Assembly (NCBI RefSeq): GCF_027941835.1
Contig: NZ_CP116005.1
Location: forward strand, 1,627,501-1,691,500
From: Sphingosinicella microcystinivorans
GTDB lineage: Bacteria > Pseudomonadota > Alphaproteobacteria > Sphingomonadales > Sphingomonadaceae
Direction: 5' to 3'
Length of the DNA: 64,000 nt
This document shows positions 1 through 10,241 of the stretch, one piece after another. Position 1 is the first letter of the stretch; each line of letters begins with the position of its first letter. The notes under the pieces were generated by a model that had not been told where the DNA came from, did not search any database, and worked only from the letters and a program-made list of their open reading frames with translations. Both the position numbers and the translations under genes were made by a program.

Positions 1-1403
<1,403 letters not shown>

Positions 1404-1431
1404 AGCGGGGCGGCGCGCACGGTTCCAGCGC

Positions 1432-2724
1432 CTATTCGTGGAACTCCGCCATGTCCGGGATGCGGTTGAAGGCGATCTTCGCGCCGACATGGTCGGTGCG
1501 TCCGCCCATCAGCGGCCCGAGCGTCACGGCGTTCCTGCCGAACTTCGCGTTCGCCGTGTCCATCGCCCGGCTGAGGCGCAGGCCGCGCGCCTCGCGGGAG
1601 AGCGCGTGGTCGATGTCATCGCGGTCGAACAGCGCGCCCTGTTCGTGACCGGCGGGGACGATCTCGGCGAGCGTGACGCCCACCATGCGGATGCGCGCGC
1701 CGCCGGGCTGCCGGCGCGCCGCGTCCGCGAGGCGGGGCCAGAGCGCGTTCAGCTGCGCGAGGAAGCTGAAGCTGTCCTGCGTCAGCGGCAGGTGCTGGTG
1801 CGCGGCGAACTTGCCGCCCTCCTCCAGCCGGGCGTGGAGCACGAGGCTGCGCGCCGCATAGCCCTCGCGGCGCAGGCGGCTCGCGGCCTTCAGGCACAGG
1901 CGCCGCGCGGTGGCGAGCGCGGCGGCGGGGTCGCGCTTCGAAGGCGACAGCACCTGGCTATGACCGATCGAGCGGTGCTGCGTCGTGATCTCCGGCACCT
2001 CGTGGCCTGAGAGCGACCACCACAGCCGGTCGCCGTTCACCGCGCCCCACGCCTCGCCCGCGCGCCTGGGGCCGCGCGCGATGAGGTCGCGGATCGAAAG
2101 CACGCCCTTCGCGGCGAGGCGGCGCTCCATCTTGCGCCCGATGCCGGGAATGTCGGTAAGGCCCAGCGCATAAAGCCGTTCCGGCAGTTCATGCGCCTCG
2201 ACGACGGTGAGGCCGTCGGGCTTCCGCATGTCGCAGGCGATCTTGGCGACGAGGCGCGTCGGCGCGACGCCGATCGAGCATTTGAGATACTCGCCGACGT
2301 TCGCCGCGATCCCCGCCTTGATGCGCCGCGCGAGATCGCGCACGAACGCCGGGTCGTTCTCGTTGTCCATCAGGCGGCAGGCGACCTCGTCGATCGAGCA
2401 GACCTTCGTCACGGGCACGTGCCGCTCCACCTCGGCCCTGATGCGGTTGTGGTAGTCGACATAGGCGCCGTGGCGGGCAGGGGTGATGATGAGATCGCGG
2501 CAGAGCCGCTTCGCTTCCCAGATCGGCGTGCCGGTGCGGATGCCGTAGGCCTTCGCCTCGTAGCTCGCGGCGATGGCGCTCGTCGTGTCCGTGTCCACCG
2601 GCGACACGACGACGGGCTTTCCGCGCAGGTGCGGCTGCAACTGCTGCTCGACACTGGCGAAATAGCTGTTCAGATCGAGGAACAGCCAGCGAAGCGGCAG
2701 ATCGGAGCGCATGGGCGGGAGCAT
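1432..2724 (-). CDS. Y-family DNA polymerase (DinB/ImpB-like)
   Basis: This 430-residue protein belongs to the UmuC/DinB Y family of error-prone translesion polymerases. It shows the N-terminal [14 protein letters not shown] motif with the first catalytic Asp, then LRGKPVVV, the palm motif [10 protein letters not shown] with the catalytic Asp-Glu pair, a helix-hairpin-helix-like [15 protein letters not shown], and a C-terminal little-finger region. The SIDEVACRL version differs from SIDEAFLD of classical DinB. It resembles a subfamily that databases often mislabel as type VI protein ImpB. Starts at 2724 or 2712 (Met5) are both possible. It precedes purL on the same strand with only 28 nt between and diverges from the transporter gene. 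Confidence 0.88.
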   Translation of the reverse strand: MLPPMRSDLPLRWLFLDLNSYFASVEQQLQPHLRGKPVVVSPVDTDTTSAIAASYEAKAYGIRTGTPIWEAKRLCRDLIITPARHGAYVDYHNRIRAEVERHVPVTKVCSIDEVACRLMDNENDPAFVRDLARRIKAGIAANVGEYLKCSIGVAPTRLVAKIACDMRKPDGLTVVEAHELPERLYALGLTDIPGIGRKMERRLAAKGVLSIRDLIARGPRRAGEAWGAVNGDRLWWSLSGHEVPEITTQHRSIGHSQVLSPSKRDPAAALATARRLCLKAASRLRREGYAARSLVLHARLEEGGKFAAHQHLPLTQDSFSFLAQLNALWPRLADAARRQPGGARIRMVGVTLAEIVPAGHEQGALFDRDDIDHALSREARGLRLSRAMDTANAKFGRNAVTLGPLMGGRTDHVGAKIAFNRIPDMAEFHE

Positions 2725-2743
2725 AGCGCGTGGAGAACAAATT

Positions 2744-3499
2744 GTGAACGATGCACGTGCACGAGCGCATGTCCCTGGGGCCGTGGAGGCGGAGGCGCTG
2801 CACGGCCGGCCGCTGCGCTACTTCGATTTCGTGATGGCGGCGTTCGTCACCATCCTGCTGCTCTCGAACGTGCTCGGCGCAGGCAAGGTGGCGGTGGTGG
2901 ACCTCCCCGGTATCGGCGACTGGCCGTTCGGCGCGGGCATATTGTTCTTCCCCATCGGCTACGTCATCGGCGACGTGCTCACCGAGGTCTACGGCTACGC
3001 GCGGGCGCGGCGCTGCATCTGGGCGGGCTTCGCCGCGCTCGTCTTCATGGCGTTCATGGCGTGGGTGGTGGTGAAACTGCCGCCTGCCGCGGACTGGACG
3101 GGGCAGGCGAGCTACGAGGCGGTGTTCGGGCAGGTGCCGCGCATCGTCTTCGCCAGCATCCTCGCCTTCTGGGCGGGCGAGTTCACCAACTCCTACGTGC
3201 TCGCGAAGATGAAGGTGTGGACGGGCGGCAAGCATCTCTGGATGCGCACCATCGGCAGCACCGTCGCGGGGCAGGGCGTCGACAGCCTGATCTTCTATCC
3301 GCTCGCCTTTCTCGGCGCGGCGGGCTGGACGAACGACCTCGTGATGAAGGTGCTCGTCACCCAGTGGGTGCTGAAGGTGGGCTGGGAGGCGATCCTGACG
3401 CCCGCGACCTACGCCGTCGTCGGCTTCCTGAAACGGCGCGAGGGGCTGGACGTTTACGACCGCGAGACCGACTTCACGCCGTTCAAGACCACAGTCTGA
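2744..3499 (+). CDS. Queuosine precursor transporter (YhhQ/VUT family)
   Basis: This integral membrane protein of about 251 residues has the family hallmark GDVLTEVYGYA after the second hydrophobic segment, and about six membrane spans (for example VMAAFVTILLLSNVLGA and FAALVFMAFMAWVVV). The family imports queuine or preQ precursors for tRNA queuosine modification. I prefer the GTG start at 2744 because GGAG at 2732-2735 sits 8 nt upstream; the in-frame ATG at 2711 would overlap the divergent polymerase gene and has a poorly spaced ribosome site. The glutathione peroxidase gene follows 19 nt downstream and may be co-transcribed. Confidence 0.88.
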   Translation: MNDARARAHVPGAVEAEALHGRPLRYFDFVMAAFVTILLLSNVLGAGKVAVVDLPGIGDWPFGAGILFFPIGYVIGDVLTEVYGYARARRCIWAGFAALVFMAFMAWVVVKLPPAADWTGQASYEAVFGQVPRIVFASILAFWAGEFTNSYVLAKMKVWTGGKHLWMRTIGSTVAGQGVDSLIFYPLAFLGAAGWTNDLVMKVLVTQWVLKVGWEAILTPATYAVVGFLKRREGLDVYDRETDFTPFKTTV

Positions 3500-3518
3500 A
3501 TCCTGAAAGGAGCCCGTC

Positions 3519-4067
3519 ATGACCACGATTTCCGAAATCCCCCTGAAGACGATCGACGGAAGCGCAGCGACGCTCGGCGATTATGCGGGCAAGGTGCTGC
3601 TCGTCGTGAACGTCGCCTCGAAATGCGGGCTGACGCCGCAGTACGACGGGCTCGAGGCGCTCTATGCGGACAGGAAGGACGCGGGGCTCGTCGTGCTCGG
3701 CTTTCCGGCCAACGATTTCGCGGGTCAGGAGCCCGGCACGGACAGCGAGATCGCCGATTTCTGCCGTTCCACCTTCGGCGTGGATTTCCCGATGTTCTCC
3801 AAGATCGCCGTGACGGGCGCCGACCGGCATCCGCTCTACGACGCGCTCGTCGAGGCCCGGCCGCAGGCGACGCAGAAGCCGGGCGGCGATCTCCGCGCGA
3901 AGCTGGAGACGCACGGCCTCGCGCCCGCCGACCCCACGGGCGTGATGTGGAACTTCGAGAAGTTCCTGATCGGCCGCGACGGGCAGGTGATCGGCCGCTT
4001 CGCGCCGGATGTCGCGCCGGACGACCCGGCGCTGGTGGAGGCGATCGACGCGGCGCTCGCGGCCTGA
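3519..4067 (+). CDS. Glutathione peroxidase family protein
   Basis: This 182-residue thiol peroxidase reduces hydroperoxides in the cytoplasm. It has the peroxidatic Cys at residue 36 in NVASKCGLTPQY, the Gln-containing FPANDFAGQEPG motif, and the Trp of WNFEKFLI, which complete the catalytic site. It is the Cys rather than selenocysteine type, as usual in bacteria. A good ribosome site (AAAGGAG) precedes the ATG. It lies close behind the queuosine-precursor transporter gene; the next gene is convergent. Confidence 0.93.
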   Translation: MTTISEIPLKTIDGSAATLGDYAGKVLLVVNVASKCGLTPQYDGLEALYADRKDAGLVVLGFPANDFAGQEPGTDSEIADFCRSTFGVDFPMFSKIAVTGADRHPLYDALVEARPQATQKPGGDLRAKLETHGLAPADPTGVMWNFEKFLIGRDGQVIGRFAPDVAPDDPALVEAIDAALAA

Positions 4068-4092
4068 GCGGCGTTTTTCGCGTTCCGGCCGC

Positions 4093-4596
4093 TCAGCCGA
4101 TCTCGAACACCTCGTGGCGCACGCCGAAGCTCGTGCGCGTGCCGCGCCCCACGGCGAGGATGCCGTTCAGCCGGTCGTAGGCGGGGGCAGCGGTTTCGAA
4201 GACCATCGCCACGCGGATGTAGTAGAGCGAGGGATCGGCGTCGACGCCCGCATTGTCGGCCGCCGCGAAGGCCGCGCGCGCCGCATCATCGACGACGCTG
4301 CGGCCCGTGTAGGTCACGTAGATGAGCGCGTCGTCGTTCGTGCGCCACACGGCGCGCGCGTCGAACGTGCCCGCGCCGGCGCCGCTCGCGAGCTTGCCGG
4401 CGCGGGACCAGTTGCCGCCGCCGGGAAGCACCACGCCTGACAGTTCCGGCCCCTCGAAATGTCCGCCCGAGATGTAGCCGACGCGCTGCGCGCCGAACGG
4501 CGAGACGCCGAAATCGAGGATGCCGCCGCCCACTTCGAATTCCACGGTGCACAGCCTGCCGCCGACGAGGCCGCCGTCGCCCTCGGAAAATTTCAT
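4093..4596 (-). CDS. DUF3237 family protein
   Basis: This 167-residue protein matches the DUF3237 (UPF0311) pattern: an N-terminal beta-rich half with GGHFEGPELSGVVLPGG, then ALIYVTYTGRSVVDD, the YYIRVAMVFETAAPAYDRLN block and a C-terminal HEVFEIG. Members are small cytosolic barrel-like proteins of unproven function, often found in aromatic-degradation clusters. Here the gene diverges from the TonB receptor unit and shares an intergenic operator at 4630-4649, so it is probably part of the catabolic regulon. It is convergent with the peroxidase gene. A biochemical role cannot be assigned from sequence. Confidence 0.8.
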   Translation of the reverse strand: MKFSEGDGGLVGGRLCTVEFEVGGGILDFGVSPFGAQRVGYISGGHFEGPELSGVVLPGGGNWSRAGKLASGAGAGTFDARAVWRTNDDALIYVTYTGRSVVDDAARAAFAAADNAGVDADPSLYYIRVAMVFETAAPAYDRLNGILAVGRGTRTSFGVRHEVFEIG

Positions 4597-4629
4597 CGCC
4601 GCTTTCCTTCCCGTATGGACATGTGAAAA

Positions 4630-4649
4630 ATAATTAGTACACTAAGCGT
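4630..4649. promoter_or_regulatory. Operator site A of the catabolic regulon
   Basis: The imperfect palindrome ATAATTAG-TACA-CTAAGCGT lies in the divergent promoter region between the DUF3237 gene (33 nt from its start) and the TonB receptor gene. Its core TTAG-N4-CTAA is a perfect inverted repeat. It matches the 8-4-8 pattern shared by ten sites in this window. Function as an operator is inferred. Confidence 0.65.
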
Positions 4650-4730
4650 TAATAGAGATGCGGGAACAGGGCAAGCTGAAGGTCGTCGCCCCTTTCCGCC
4701 AGAACAAAGACGATCGAGGGGAGGTTCATC

Positions 4731-6950
4731 TTGAACGCTATTCGTACTCTGATGTCGGGCGCCGCCGTCACGGCGCTTGCCGGCGCACTTGCTTTTCCGG
4801 CCGTCGCGCAGGACGCCGCGACCGATACGGACGTCATCATCGTCACCGCGCTGAAGCGCGAGCAGAACCTGCAGGACGTGCCGATCTCGCTGGAGGTCGT
4901 CTCGGGCCAGAAGCTCGATGATTTCCGCGCGAACGATTTCAAGCAGGTGATGAATTACGTTCCCAACGTCTTCGTGCAGTCGACGGCGGGCAACGACACG
5001 ATCTACATCCGCGGCTTCGGTTCGCCGCCCGCGAACTTCTCGTTCGACCAGTCCGTCAGCCTCTACGTGGACGGCGTCTACGCCGGGCGTAACCGGCAGG
5101 CGCAGGCGCCGTTCTTCGACCTCGAACGCGTCGAGGTGCTGCGCGGTCCGCAGGGCGCGTTGTTCGGCAAGAACACGGCGGCGGGCGCCGTCAGCATCGT
5201 GTCCGCCGGGCCGACGCGCGAGTTCGAGGGCGAGGCGAACGCGCTCTACAATTTCGACCAGAAGGGCTTCGACGTCTCCGGCTTCGTCTCCGGGCCGCTT
5301 GCGGACAATTTCGGCGTCCGCCTCGCCGGCAAGGTCATCAATCAGGACGGCTACATCCGGAATCTCGCCAACGGCGACAAGGAGCCGAAGACCAAGCAGC
5401 AGGTGTTCCGCCTGACCGCGAAGTGGGACGCCTCCGAGAATCTCGACATCACCGGCAAGCTCGAATACGCGAACCGCGACATGGAGGGCGGCATCACCGT
5501 GTCGAGCCCGCTGAACACGGGCCAGCAGCCGCGCCGCACGCGCTACATCGAGCAGAACCCGCTGGGCGAGGAGGGCACCTCGACGAAATCCGTGATGGGC
5601 TCGCTGACCGCGAACCTGTCGCTCGGCGACTATACGCTGACCTCGATCACCGGCTATTCGTGGTTCCGCGGCGACATCGTCAACAACTTCGACCAGTCGA
5701 TCCCGGGCGGCGGCGTGACCGCCAATTCGGTGTACAACAAGTTCCTCGAGGACTTTAATCAGGTCTCGCAGGAAATCCGCCTGCTGTCGCCGACGGGCCA
5801 GACGCTGGAATTCATCGTCGGCGCCTATTTCGACCGCGCGAACTACAAGCTGGTGCAGTACGGCGGCTTCGACATCGCCGCGCTCAGCTACTTCGGCCTG
5901 CTGCGGACCAACTTCGACCAGGATTCGAAGACGGCGTCCGTGTTTGGGCAGGCGACGCTGAACGCCACGGATGCGCTGCGCGTCATCGGCAGCCTGCGCT
6001 ACACGCGGACCAAGAAGGACGCGACGTTCGGCGGCCAGCTCATCTACGGCCCGTTCGCGCTGCGTCCGCTGACGAGCGCGGCGGGAGACCTGAGCGAAGG
6101 TCTGACCGACCCGTCCGTCACGGTGCAGTACGACATCACGGACCGCGTGATGGTCTATGCGACGTTCGGCAAGGGCTCGAAGTCGGGCGGCTTCGTCAGC
6201 AACACCTACGGGACCATCGATTCGACCTTCCAGTTCGCGCCCGAACGCTCGCGCAACTACGAGCTCGGCCTCAAGTCGGCGTTCGCGAACGGCGCCGTGG
6301 TGTTCAACGCCGCCGTCTACGACACCAAGTTCAAGAACCTTCAGGTCTCGGTCTACAATCCCAGCACGTCGTCATACCTGACCAGCAATGCGGCAAGCGC
6401 GACGTCGCGCGGCGTCGAGGCGTCGCTGACGGTGAACCCGATCCCGAATTTCGACATCACGGCGTCGGGCGCCTATCAGGATCTCGAATACGACGATTAT
6501 CCCGGCGCCGCCTGCCTTGCGACGCAGCCGACGACCGAGTGCAACCCCACGGACCCGGTAAGCATCGCGAACAACAACCTCGCGGGTTACGCCCCGGCGC
6601 TCTATTCGAAGTTCTCCGGCAACATTCAGGCGCACGCGCGCTTCGACCTGCCGAGCGACCTCAAGATGGACGTGACCGGCATCGTCGGCGGACGTTCGAA
6701 ATACTTCAACTCGGACAACCAGAGCCCGACCTTCGGCGTGCAGAAGGGCTATGCGAAGGTGGACGCGCGCATCCAGGTCGCGCCGCAGGACGACCGCTGG
6801 CACGTCGCGCTCATCGGCAAGAACCTGACGAACAAGCTCACCACCGGCAGCTCGTTCAACCTGCCCGCGCCGATCACCGCGGCGCCGCGCGCGATCCTCT
6901 ATGTCGAGCCGGCGCGCAGCATATCGGTGGAAGCGGGGGTCCGCTTCTAG
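4731..6950 (+). CDS. TonB-dependent outer membrane receptor
   Basis: This 739-residue outer membrane receptor probably imports the substrate of the island using TonB energy. It begins with a signal peptide ending near PAVAQ, followed by a TonB-box-like DVIIVTALKREQNLQDVPIS. The plug domain then contains TIYIRGFGSP, VSLYVDGVYAGR and VEVLRGPQGALFGKN. A long beta-barrel follows and ends in Phe (EAGVRF), as expected for BAM substrates. I take the TTG start at 4731 because AGGGGAGG at 4717-4724 is well spaced; ATG 4752 would shorten the signal peptide. It heads a unit with the Rieske oxygenase and GST genes behind operator A. Confidence 0.93.
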   Translation: MNAIRTLMSGAAVTALAGALAFPAVAQDAATDTDVIIVTALKREQNLQDVPISLEVVSGQKLDDFRANDFKQVMNYVPNVFVQSTAGNDTIYIRGFGSPPANFSFDQSVSLYVDGVYAGRNRQAQAPFFDLERVEVLRGPQGALFGKNTAAGAVSIVSAGPTREFEGEANALYNFDQKGFDVSGFVSGPLADNFGVRLAGKVINQDGYIRNLANGDKEPKTKQQVFRLTAKWDASENLDITGKLEYANRDMEGGITVSSPLNTGQQPRRTRYIEQNPLGEEGTSTKSVMGSLTANLSLGDYTLTSITGYSWFRGDIVNNFDQSIPGGGVTANSVYNKFLEDFNQVSQEIRLLSPTGQTLEFIVGAYFDRANYKLVQYGGFDIAALSYFGLLRTNFDQDSKTASVFGQATLNATDALRVIGSLRYTRTKKDATFGGQLIYGPFALRPLTSAAGDLSEGLTDPSVTVQYDITDRVMVYATFGKGSKSGGFVSNTYGTIDSTFQFAPERSRNYELGLKSAFANGAVVFNAAVYDTKFKNLQVSVYNPSTSSYLTSNAASATSRGVEASLTVNPIPNFDITASGAYQDLEYDDYPGAACLATQPTTECNPTDPVSIANNNLAGYAPALYSKFSGNIQAHARFDLPSDLKMDVTGIVGGRSKYFNSDNQSPTFGVQKGYAKVDARIQVAPQDDRWHVALIGKNLTNKLTTGSSFNLPAPITAAPRAILYVEPARSISVEAGVRF

Positions 6951-6960
6951 GGTGGCCGCC

Positions 6961-8040
6961 GTGAGCGGCGATCGCTCGGGCAAGGGCGGCGATGTCGCGG
7001 ACCGCGACACGCCGCTCGTCCGGAATGAATGGTACGTCGCGGCGCTCGGCCGCGAGGTCACGCGCACGCCGCTCCGCCGCACCATCCTGGAGCAGGACAT
7101 CGTCTTCTACCGGCGCGAGGACGGCAGCGCCGCCGCGCTCCAGAACCGCTGCGCGCACCGCTCCTACCCGCTTTCGAAGGGCTGCCTGAACGGCGATGCG
7201 ATCGTCTGCGGCTATCACGGCATGGAATTCGGCGCCGACGGCCGCTGCGTTCGCATCCCGGCGCAGGACAATATCCCGGCGGCGATGCGCGTGCAGGCCT
7301 ATCCGCTCATCGAGCAGGGGCCGTTCGTGTGGATCTGGACCGGCGATCCCGATGCGGCGGACGCGGCGAAGCTGGTGCCGCAGCCGTGGTTCACCGAGCC
7401 CGATTGGGGCAAGGTCGCGGGCTATTTCCACATGAAGGCGAGCTATCTCGGCCTCCATGAGAACCTGCTCGATCTCAGCCACTTCCCGTTCGTGCACGGC
7501 GCCGCGCTCGGGCGTGCCGAGCACGCCGGGGCGAAGCCGCGCGTCGGGATGCGGGACGGCCTCGTCCATTCCTCCGTCCTCCACCGCGACATCGCGATCA
7601 GCCCGGCCTTCGCCGCCGCCGCGCCGATGACGCATCCCGTCGACCGGCTGAGCGAGCAGGTCGTGCCGACCCCGGCGATCCATCTCGGCAAGGCGATCTA
7701 CACGGATTCGTCGGACCCGCCGCAGGTGTTCAACCGCTACGTCGTGCATTTCCCGACGCCCGAGACGCGGACCTCGACGCATTATTTCTGGGGCATCGCG
7801 CGCGACACCGCGATCGACGATGCGGCGATGGACGCGGAAGCGCTCGCGCTCGGCAACAAGGCGTTCAACGAGGACCGCGAGGTGCTGGAGGAGATCGAGG
7901 CGCTCGTCGCGCGCGATCACCGTCCGGAGTTTCGCGAGAAGATCATCGACACCGACCGCGGCGGCATCCTGTTCCTGCGCTGGCTCGCCGCGCGGGCCGC
8001 CGCCGAGCAGGACGCCCTTGAACAGCAGGCAAAGCCATGA
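6961..8040 (+). CDS. Rieske non-heme iron oxygenase (vanillate O-demethylase oxygenase-like)
   Basis: This protein of about 359 residues is a Rieske-type oxygenase that would hydroxylate or O-demethylate an aromatic or related substrate in the cytoplasm. The Rieske [2Fe-2S] ligands are seen as RCAHRS and VCGYHGMEF, and the mononuclear iron motif as ENLLDLSHFPFVHG (Asp-x2-His-x4-His). The size and C-terminal domain fit the VanA family. I choose GTG 6961, just after the receptor stop codon with AGGG upstream; GTG 6952 is an alternative. The stop overlaps the GST start (ATGA). No ferredoxin or reductase gene lies beside it, so its electron donor is unknown. Confidence 0.88.
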   Translation: MSGDRSGKGGDVADRDTPLVRNEWYVAALGREVTRTPLRRTILEQDIVFYRREDGSAAALQNRCAHRSYPLSKGCLNGDAIVCGYHGMEFGADGRCVRIPAQDNIPAAMRVQAYPLIEQGPFVWIWTGDPDAADAAKLVPQPWFTEPDWGKVAGYFHMKASYLGLHENLLDLSHFPFVHGAALGRAEHAGAKPRVGMRDGLVHSSVLHRDIAISPAFAAAAPMTHPVDRLSEQVVPTPAIHLGKAIYTDSSDPPQVFNRYVVHFPTPETRTSTHYFWGIARDTAIDDAAMDAEALALGNKAFNEDREVLEEIEALVARDHRPEFREKIIDTDRGGILFLRWLAARAAAEQDALEQQAKP

Positions 8041-8765
8041 TCGACGTCCACTACACGCCGACGCCGAACGGCTACAAGGTCTCGATACTGCTGGAAGAGC
8101 TGGAACTCCCCTACCGGCTGGTCCGCTACGACATGGCCGCGGGCGAGCATCTGAAACCGGAATTCCGACGCATCAATCCGAACGGCCGCCTGCCCGCGAT
8201 CGTCGATCACGAGCCCGCGGACGGCGGCGCGCCGCTCCCCGTGTTCGAATCCGGCGCGATCCTGCTCTATCTCGCCGAGAAGACCGGCCGCTTCCTGCCG
8301 GAAGATCCGCGCGGCCGTTCGCTCGCCCAGCAATGGCTGGTCTGGCAGATGGCGGGCCTCGGCCCGATGCACGGACAGGCGCACCATTTCATCCGCTACG
8401 CGCCGGAGGGGCAGGACTATCCGGTGAACCGCTACCGGAACGAGGCGCTGCGGCTGCTCGCCGTGCTCGACCGGCGGCTTCAGGAGACGGACTATCTCGC
8501 GGGCGACTACTCGGTCGCCGACATCGCCTGCTGGCCGTGGGTGCGCGCCGCCGCGGTCATCGGTATCGACATCGCCGAGTTCGAGGCCATCCCCGGATGG
8601 TTCGAACGCATCGCCGCGCGGCCCGCCGTGGAACGCGGCACGGCGGTGAAGAACGCAGCGAACTTCATCAGCACGCGCCCGGTGCTGACGCCGGAGCAAT
8701 GGTCCAACCTGTTCGGCGAGAACATGCTCAGGAGTTCGGGAACGCCGATCGCTCCGGCCGGCTGA
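8037..8765 (+). CDS. Glutathione S-transferase family protein
   Basis: This 242-residue protein has an N-terminal thioredoxin-like GST domain (YTPTPNGYKVSILLEELELPY, with the cis-Pro region NGRLPAIVD and ESGAILLYLAEK) and an all-helical C-terminal domain with YLAGDYSVADIACWPWV. The layout resembles the bacterial YghU/YfcG (Nu-type) class. It overlaps the Rieske gene by 4 nt, implying translational coupling and a role in the same pathway, for example glutathione-dependent ether cleavage, isomerisation or detoxification. The precise reaction is inference only. Confidence 0.88.
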   Translation: MIDVHYTPTPNGYKVSILLEELELPYRLVRYDMAAGEHLKPEFRRINPNGRLPAIVDHEPADGGAPLPVFESGAILLYLAEKTGRFLPEDPRGRSLAQQWLVWQMAGLGPMHGQAHHFIRYAPEGQDYPVNRYRNEALRLLAVLDRRLQETDYLAGDYSVADIACWPWVRAAAVIGIDIAEFEAIPGWFERIAARPAVERGTAVKNAANFISTRPVLTPEQWSNLFGENMLRSSGTPIAPAG

Positions 8766-8806
8766 ACCGCGAAGCAGTCTCTGGCATCATTCCGTTTAGA
8801 TTGAAG

Positions 8807-8860
8807 CCCTGAAGCCCCTCCTCTTCAGGGGAGGAGAGAAGAAGGGCGATCCATTCAAAA
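8807..8860. repeat. Dispersed 3'-end repeat with hairpin (copy 1)
   Basis: An inverted repeat CCCTGAAG (8807-8814) and CTTCAGGG (8823-8830) lies between the convergent GST and phthalate-type oxygenase genes and may act as a terminator. The adjoining 16-mer GGCGATCCATTCAAAA (8845-8860) recurs exactly at 26930-26945, in both cases 11 nt beyond the stop codon of a minus-strand gene. Confidence 0.55.
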
Positions 8861-8871
8861 CCGGAACGACC

Positions 8872-10152
8872 TCAGGCGGGAACGGGCTCCGCGCGCGCGG
8901 CGGGCTTGCCGACGTCGCGCCAGTCGGTCGTCCTCGGCACGAGCTGCTCGAAGCTCGGCGCATCGGCGGCGGTGAAGCCCGGCAATTCCGGCACGCGCCC
9001 GTCCGCCGCCGCGCGCGCCATCTGGAGCGCGAGCTTGCGGAATTCGAAGATCGCCTTGTCGCTGGAGCCGAGCCGGTCCTCGCTGCGGTCGGCGATCGGC
9101 CCCATGGATTCCCACATCGCCATGTCCTGCGTGGGGATGCCGGAAATGCCGGTGAAGTCGCCCGCCTTCATCGCGGCGCGGTCCTGCATGTAATTGTTGC
9201 CCGCGTGGCGCACCTTGCGGAACGTCACCGGGTCGATGTCCTCGCCCGGCACCGCGCCGCAGAACCGGCGCCACGCCTCGGTGGAGAGCCCCTTCGTCTC
9301 GTGCCAGGCGATCCAGTAGAACATGCAGTTCACGTCGTCGATCGGCACCAGCATCTGGATCAGCTTGTAGCGGTCCGTTGGCGGGATCATCACCGTGAAC
9401 GGCGCGATGTAGAGTGTCGTGCGGATATAGTCCTGCGCGGCGGGGTCGTGGATCGGCGTGCGGATCGCGGCGTAGCGGAAGCCGTAGGGTGTGCGCTCCA
9501 CCTGCAAGCGCGGCGACTTGTCGGCGGAGGGGCGCAGCCACTGGCTCTCGGTTGCTGTCGAGCCCGACACCTCCGGCGCGGTCGGCATGTTGGTGGAATG
9601 CAGGCTGGAACTGTGCGCCGAGTCGATCGCGCCTTCCAGCACCTGCGCCCAGTTGCAGGCGGCGTGCATCTTCACGATGGCGATCCTGTCAGCGGGCGCC
9701 GCCGACCATACGGGCGGCGTGAACGGCGCGGGCGCGGCGGGATCGCCCATCCACACCCAGACGAAACCCGCCGCCTCCCGCACCGGGTAGGCGCGCGTCC
9801 GCATCGAGTCGCGCAGCTTCGCGCCCGCGGGCTCGGAGGCCATGTCGACGGCGTTGCCGTCCACGTCGAATTTCCAGCCGTGATAGAGGCAGCGCAGCCC
9901 GCACGCCTCGTTGCGGCCGAAGAACAGCGAGGCGCGGCGGTGCGGGCACAGCTCGTCGAGCACGCCGACGCGGCCGTTCGTGTCGCGGAAGGCGACCATG
10001 TTCTCGCCGAGCAGCCGCACGCGCACAGGGGTTCCGTCAGGCTCGGCGATCTCCTCGCTCATGCAGGCCGGAATCCACACCTGCCGCATCACGCGCCCCA
10101 TCGGCGCGCTGCCTTCCACGCGGCACATGAGGTCGTTCTGTTCCGGTGTCAT
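8872..10152 (-). CDS. Rieske oxygenase large subunit, phthalate 4,5-dioxygenase-like
   Basis: This 426-residue protein resembles the oxygenase component of phthalate dioxygenases, which cis-dihydroxylate aromatic carboxylates. The N-terminus (QNDLMCRVEGSAPMGRVMRQ) is typical of that class. Rieske ligands are Cys69-Pro-His71 and Cys88-x2-His91. The iron site is AIDSAHSSSLHS (Asp177, His180, His185). It diverges from genes for a phthalate-dihydrodiol-dehydrogenase-like and a dihydroxyphthalate-decarboxylase-like protein, and operator B lies between them. The true substrate may differ from phthalate. No reductase partner is encoded nearby. Confidence 0.9.
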   Translation of the reverse strand: MTPEQNDLMCRVEGSAPMGRVMRQVWIPACMSEEIAEPDGTPVRVRLLGENMVAFRDTNGRVGVLDELCPHRRASLFFGRNEACGLRCLYHGWKFDVDGNAVDMASEPAGAKLRDSMRTRAYPVREAAGFVWVWMGDPAAPAPFTPPVWSAAPADRIAIVKMHAACNWAQVLEGAIDSAHSSSLHSTNMPTAPEVSGSTATESQWLRPSADKSPRLQVERTPYGFRYAAIRTPIHDPAAQDYIRTTLYIAPFTVMIPPTDRYKLIQMLVPIDDVNCMFYWIAWHETKGLSTEAWRRFCGAVPGEDIDPVTFRKVRHAGNNYMQDRAAMKAGDFTGISGIPTQDMAMWESMGPIADRSEDRLGSSDKAIFEFRKLALQMARAAADGRVPELPGFTAADAPSFEQLVPRTTDWRDVGKPAARAEPVPA

Positions 10153-10182
10153 CGTTCCCCTTCATTCTTATCGTTGCCGAAA

Positions 10183-10202
10183 ATACTTTTATAACTAAGT
10201 AT
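10183..10202. promoter_or_regulatory. Operator site B of the catabolic regulon
   Basis: ATACTTTT-ATAA-CTAAGTAT lies between the divergent phthalate-type oxygenase gene (30 nt from its start) and the Gfo/Idh/MocA gene (39 nt). The right half matches the consensus arm CTAAGTAT exactly. The operator role is inferred from recurrence. Confidence 0.65.
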
Positions 10203-10241
10203 TCCGGATTACAAGATCGGTGTTCGGGGAGGGAGGCGCGC

